Source: Kribbella jejuensis (GTDB lineage: Bacteria; Actinomycetota; Actinomycetes; Propionibacteriales; Kribbellaceae). From it: DNA of 64,000 nucleotides. This document shows positions 63,489 to 64,000 of this stretch, piece after piece; positions within the stretch are counted from its first letter, which is position 1, and each line of letters begins with the position of its first letter. Both the position numbers and the translations under genes were made by a program. Where the stretch lies: positions 1 through 64,000 of the forward strand of contig NZ_VFMM01000002.1 of assembly GCF_006715085.1 (NCBI RefSeq). The letters are read 5' to 3'. Below the pieces are notes generated by a model that did not search any database, was not told the origin of the DNA, and was given only the letters and a program-made list of their open reading frames with translations.

Positions 63489-64000
63489 TCATTTTGCCCG
63501 CAGTCGATCGACCACGGGTGAGGGGAACGGGAGCGGCGTGGTGGGGGTCGGGAGGGCGTAGCCGGCGTACAGCCGGCGGCGGATTGCTTCCAGGGGGAAG
63601 GTTTGCTGGTAGATCGCCAGTTTGACCGTGATGCCCTCGAGTGTTGCTCTTAGCAACATTTCTTCGAGGGCGGGGTCGGGGGCGCCGCGGGCGGTGAAGA
63701 TGTCGCGGATGGCGTCTTCTACCTGGGAGAGGCGGTCTGACTTGGCGGTTTCGACGCGGGCGAAGACGTCGTGGGTGCTGGGCTGCATCATCAGGGTGAT
63801 GGCCAGGCGCTGGATGGGGAGCGAGCCGGCCGCGGCCATCAGGGCGCCGTCGATGATGGCGGCCAGGCGTTCGTCGGGGGTGCCGTCGATGGTCAGGATG
63901 GCGGCGATGCCGTCCAGCCAGCGGTCCAGGAGTTCGGCGGCGAGTTCTTCCTTGGTAGCGAAGTAGTACGAGACCAGGCCGCGGGATACGCCGGCCGCGG
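63489..64000 (-). CDS. TetR-family transcriptional regulator (N-terminus cut by window edge)
   Basis: Reads leftward; the start is outside the window, and ~170 C-terminal residues are visible. The end of the helix-turn-helix 'AAGVSRGLVSYYFATKEELAAELLDRW' is seen at the edge, then the ligand-binding helices 'RLAAIIDGALMAAAGS' and 'ALEEMLLRATLEGITVKLAIYQ'. The stop is 48 bp from the convergent asparaginase gene. Ligand and target unknown. Confidence 0.9.
   Translation of the reverse strand, partial: AAGVSRGLVSYYFATKEELAAELLDRWLDGIAAILTIDGTPDERLAAIIDGALMAAAGSLPIQRLAITLMMQPSTHDVFARVETAKSDRLSQVEDAIRDIFTARGAPDPALEEMLLRATLEGITVKLAIYQQTFPLEAIRRRLYAGYALPTPTTPLPFPSPVVDRLRAK

Overview
The window is about 64 kb of high-GC chromosome from a mycothiol-making actinomycete. 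Support for this comes from MshD, an orphan GlnR-type regulator, RHA-type MutT1, GTG/TTG starts, DUF2510/RDD proteins and PhoP-type 'GTTCACC' direct repeats. The overall look fits Nocardioidaceae/Kribbellaceae, but that genus-level guess is inference. I see no rRNA, tRNA, CRISPR array, prophage or transposase gene. Most of the window reads as conserved core chromosome. As far as I remember, the order pit - pst - mutT1 - ppk - mshD - 5'-nucleotidase - glnR - sulfurtransferase/DUF1416 - DsrE - nitrobindin resembles a core segment of Streptomyces chromosomes. Lineage-specific cassettes are inserted in it.

Layout. 1-3.8 kb: a TetR gene cut by the left edge, an EamA exporter running into a MarR gene, and a GH3 lipoprotein with two DUF202 membrane proteins. 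3.9-7.1 kb: low-affinity phosphate uptake (DUF47-PiT, then a second PiT with a small membrane protein). 7.1-10.2 kb: an unknown protein with a structured leader, a PlsC acyltransferase, and a TPP riboswitch driving thiC. 10.2-13.9 kb: a SatD-like regulator with its own palindrome and a membrane partner, then small membrane proteins with Pro/Gly/Tyr/Gln tails. 13.9-18.3 kb: pstSCAB with a PHO box. 18.3-23.4 kb: a secreted protein, a BFN nuclease, MutT1 and polyphosphate kinase. 23.4-28.0 kb: an HSL esterase, a two-gene zincin cassette, a PKD protein with a DUF6318 lipoprotein, and a repeat-containing gap.

28.0-36.5 kb: mshD, a secreted 5'-nucleotidase, glnR, a MoaD-like protein, a large membrane protein, a three-gene ATGA-coupled operon of anchored ectodomains, arfB and a thioredoxin-like protein. 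36.5-40.9 kb: an RDD protein, then a sulfur operon (short Cys-containing leader peptide, hairpin, DUF4395, rhodanese, DUF1416) and a choice-of-anchor-like exported protein. 40.9-43.8 kb: dtd, BKACE and a membrane sulfite-oxidase-type enzyme. 43.9-47.0 kb: an unknown two-gene cassette with calcium-type DxDxDG repeats and a Gln-rich tail, followed by a 660-bp non-coding stretch with 26-bp inverted repeats. 47.0-49.9 kb: DsrE, a 35-residue microprotein, nitrobindin, and an ECF sigma/CU044_5270 pair. 50.0-53.4 kb: a CitA-like two-component system lacking its extracellular sensor domain, beside dctA. 53.5-55.4 kb: an LLM flavoprotein and YgfZ. 55.4-62.3 kb: a galactoside operon (binding protein, two permeases, GH35, ROK regulator). 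62.4-64 kb: asparaginase and a TetR gene cut by the right edge.

How the genes work together. The clearest theme is phosphate: two PiT carriers, Pst, polyphosphate kinase, a secreted 5'-nucleotidase and PHO-box-like repeats lie within 27 kb. A second theme is sulfur and redox chemistry (mycothiol acetyltransferase, sulfurtransferase operon, thioredoxin-like protein, DsrE, sulfite-oxidase family). The best candidates for undescribed biology are the sulfur leader/attenuator, the DxDxDG/Gln-rich cassette with its flanking repeats, the SatD-like regulator pair, the zincin pair and the sensor-less kinase. All functions are inferred from reading the sequence; no database search was run.
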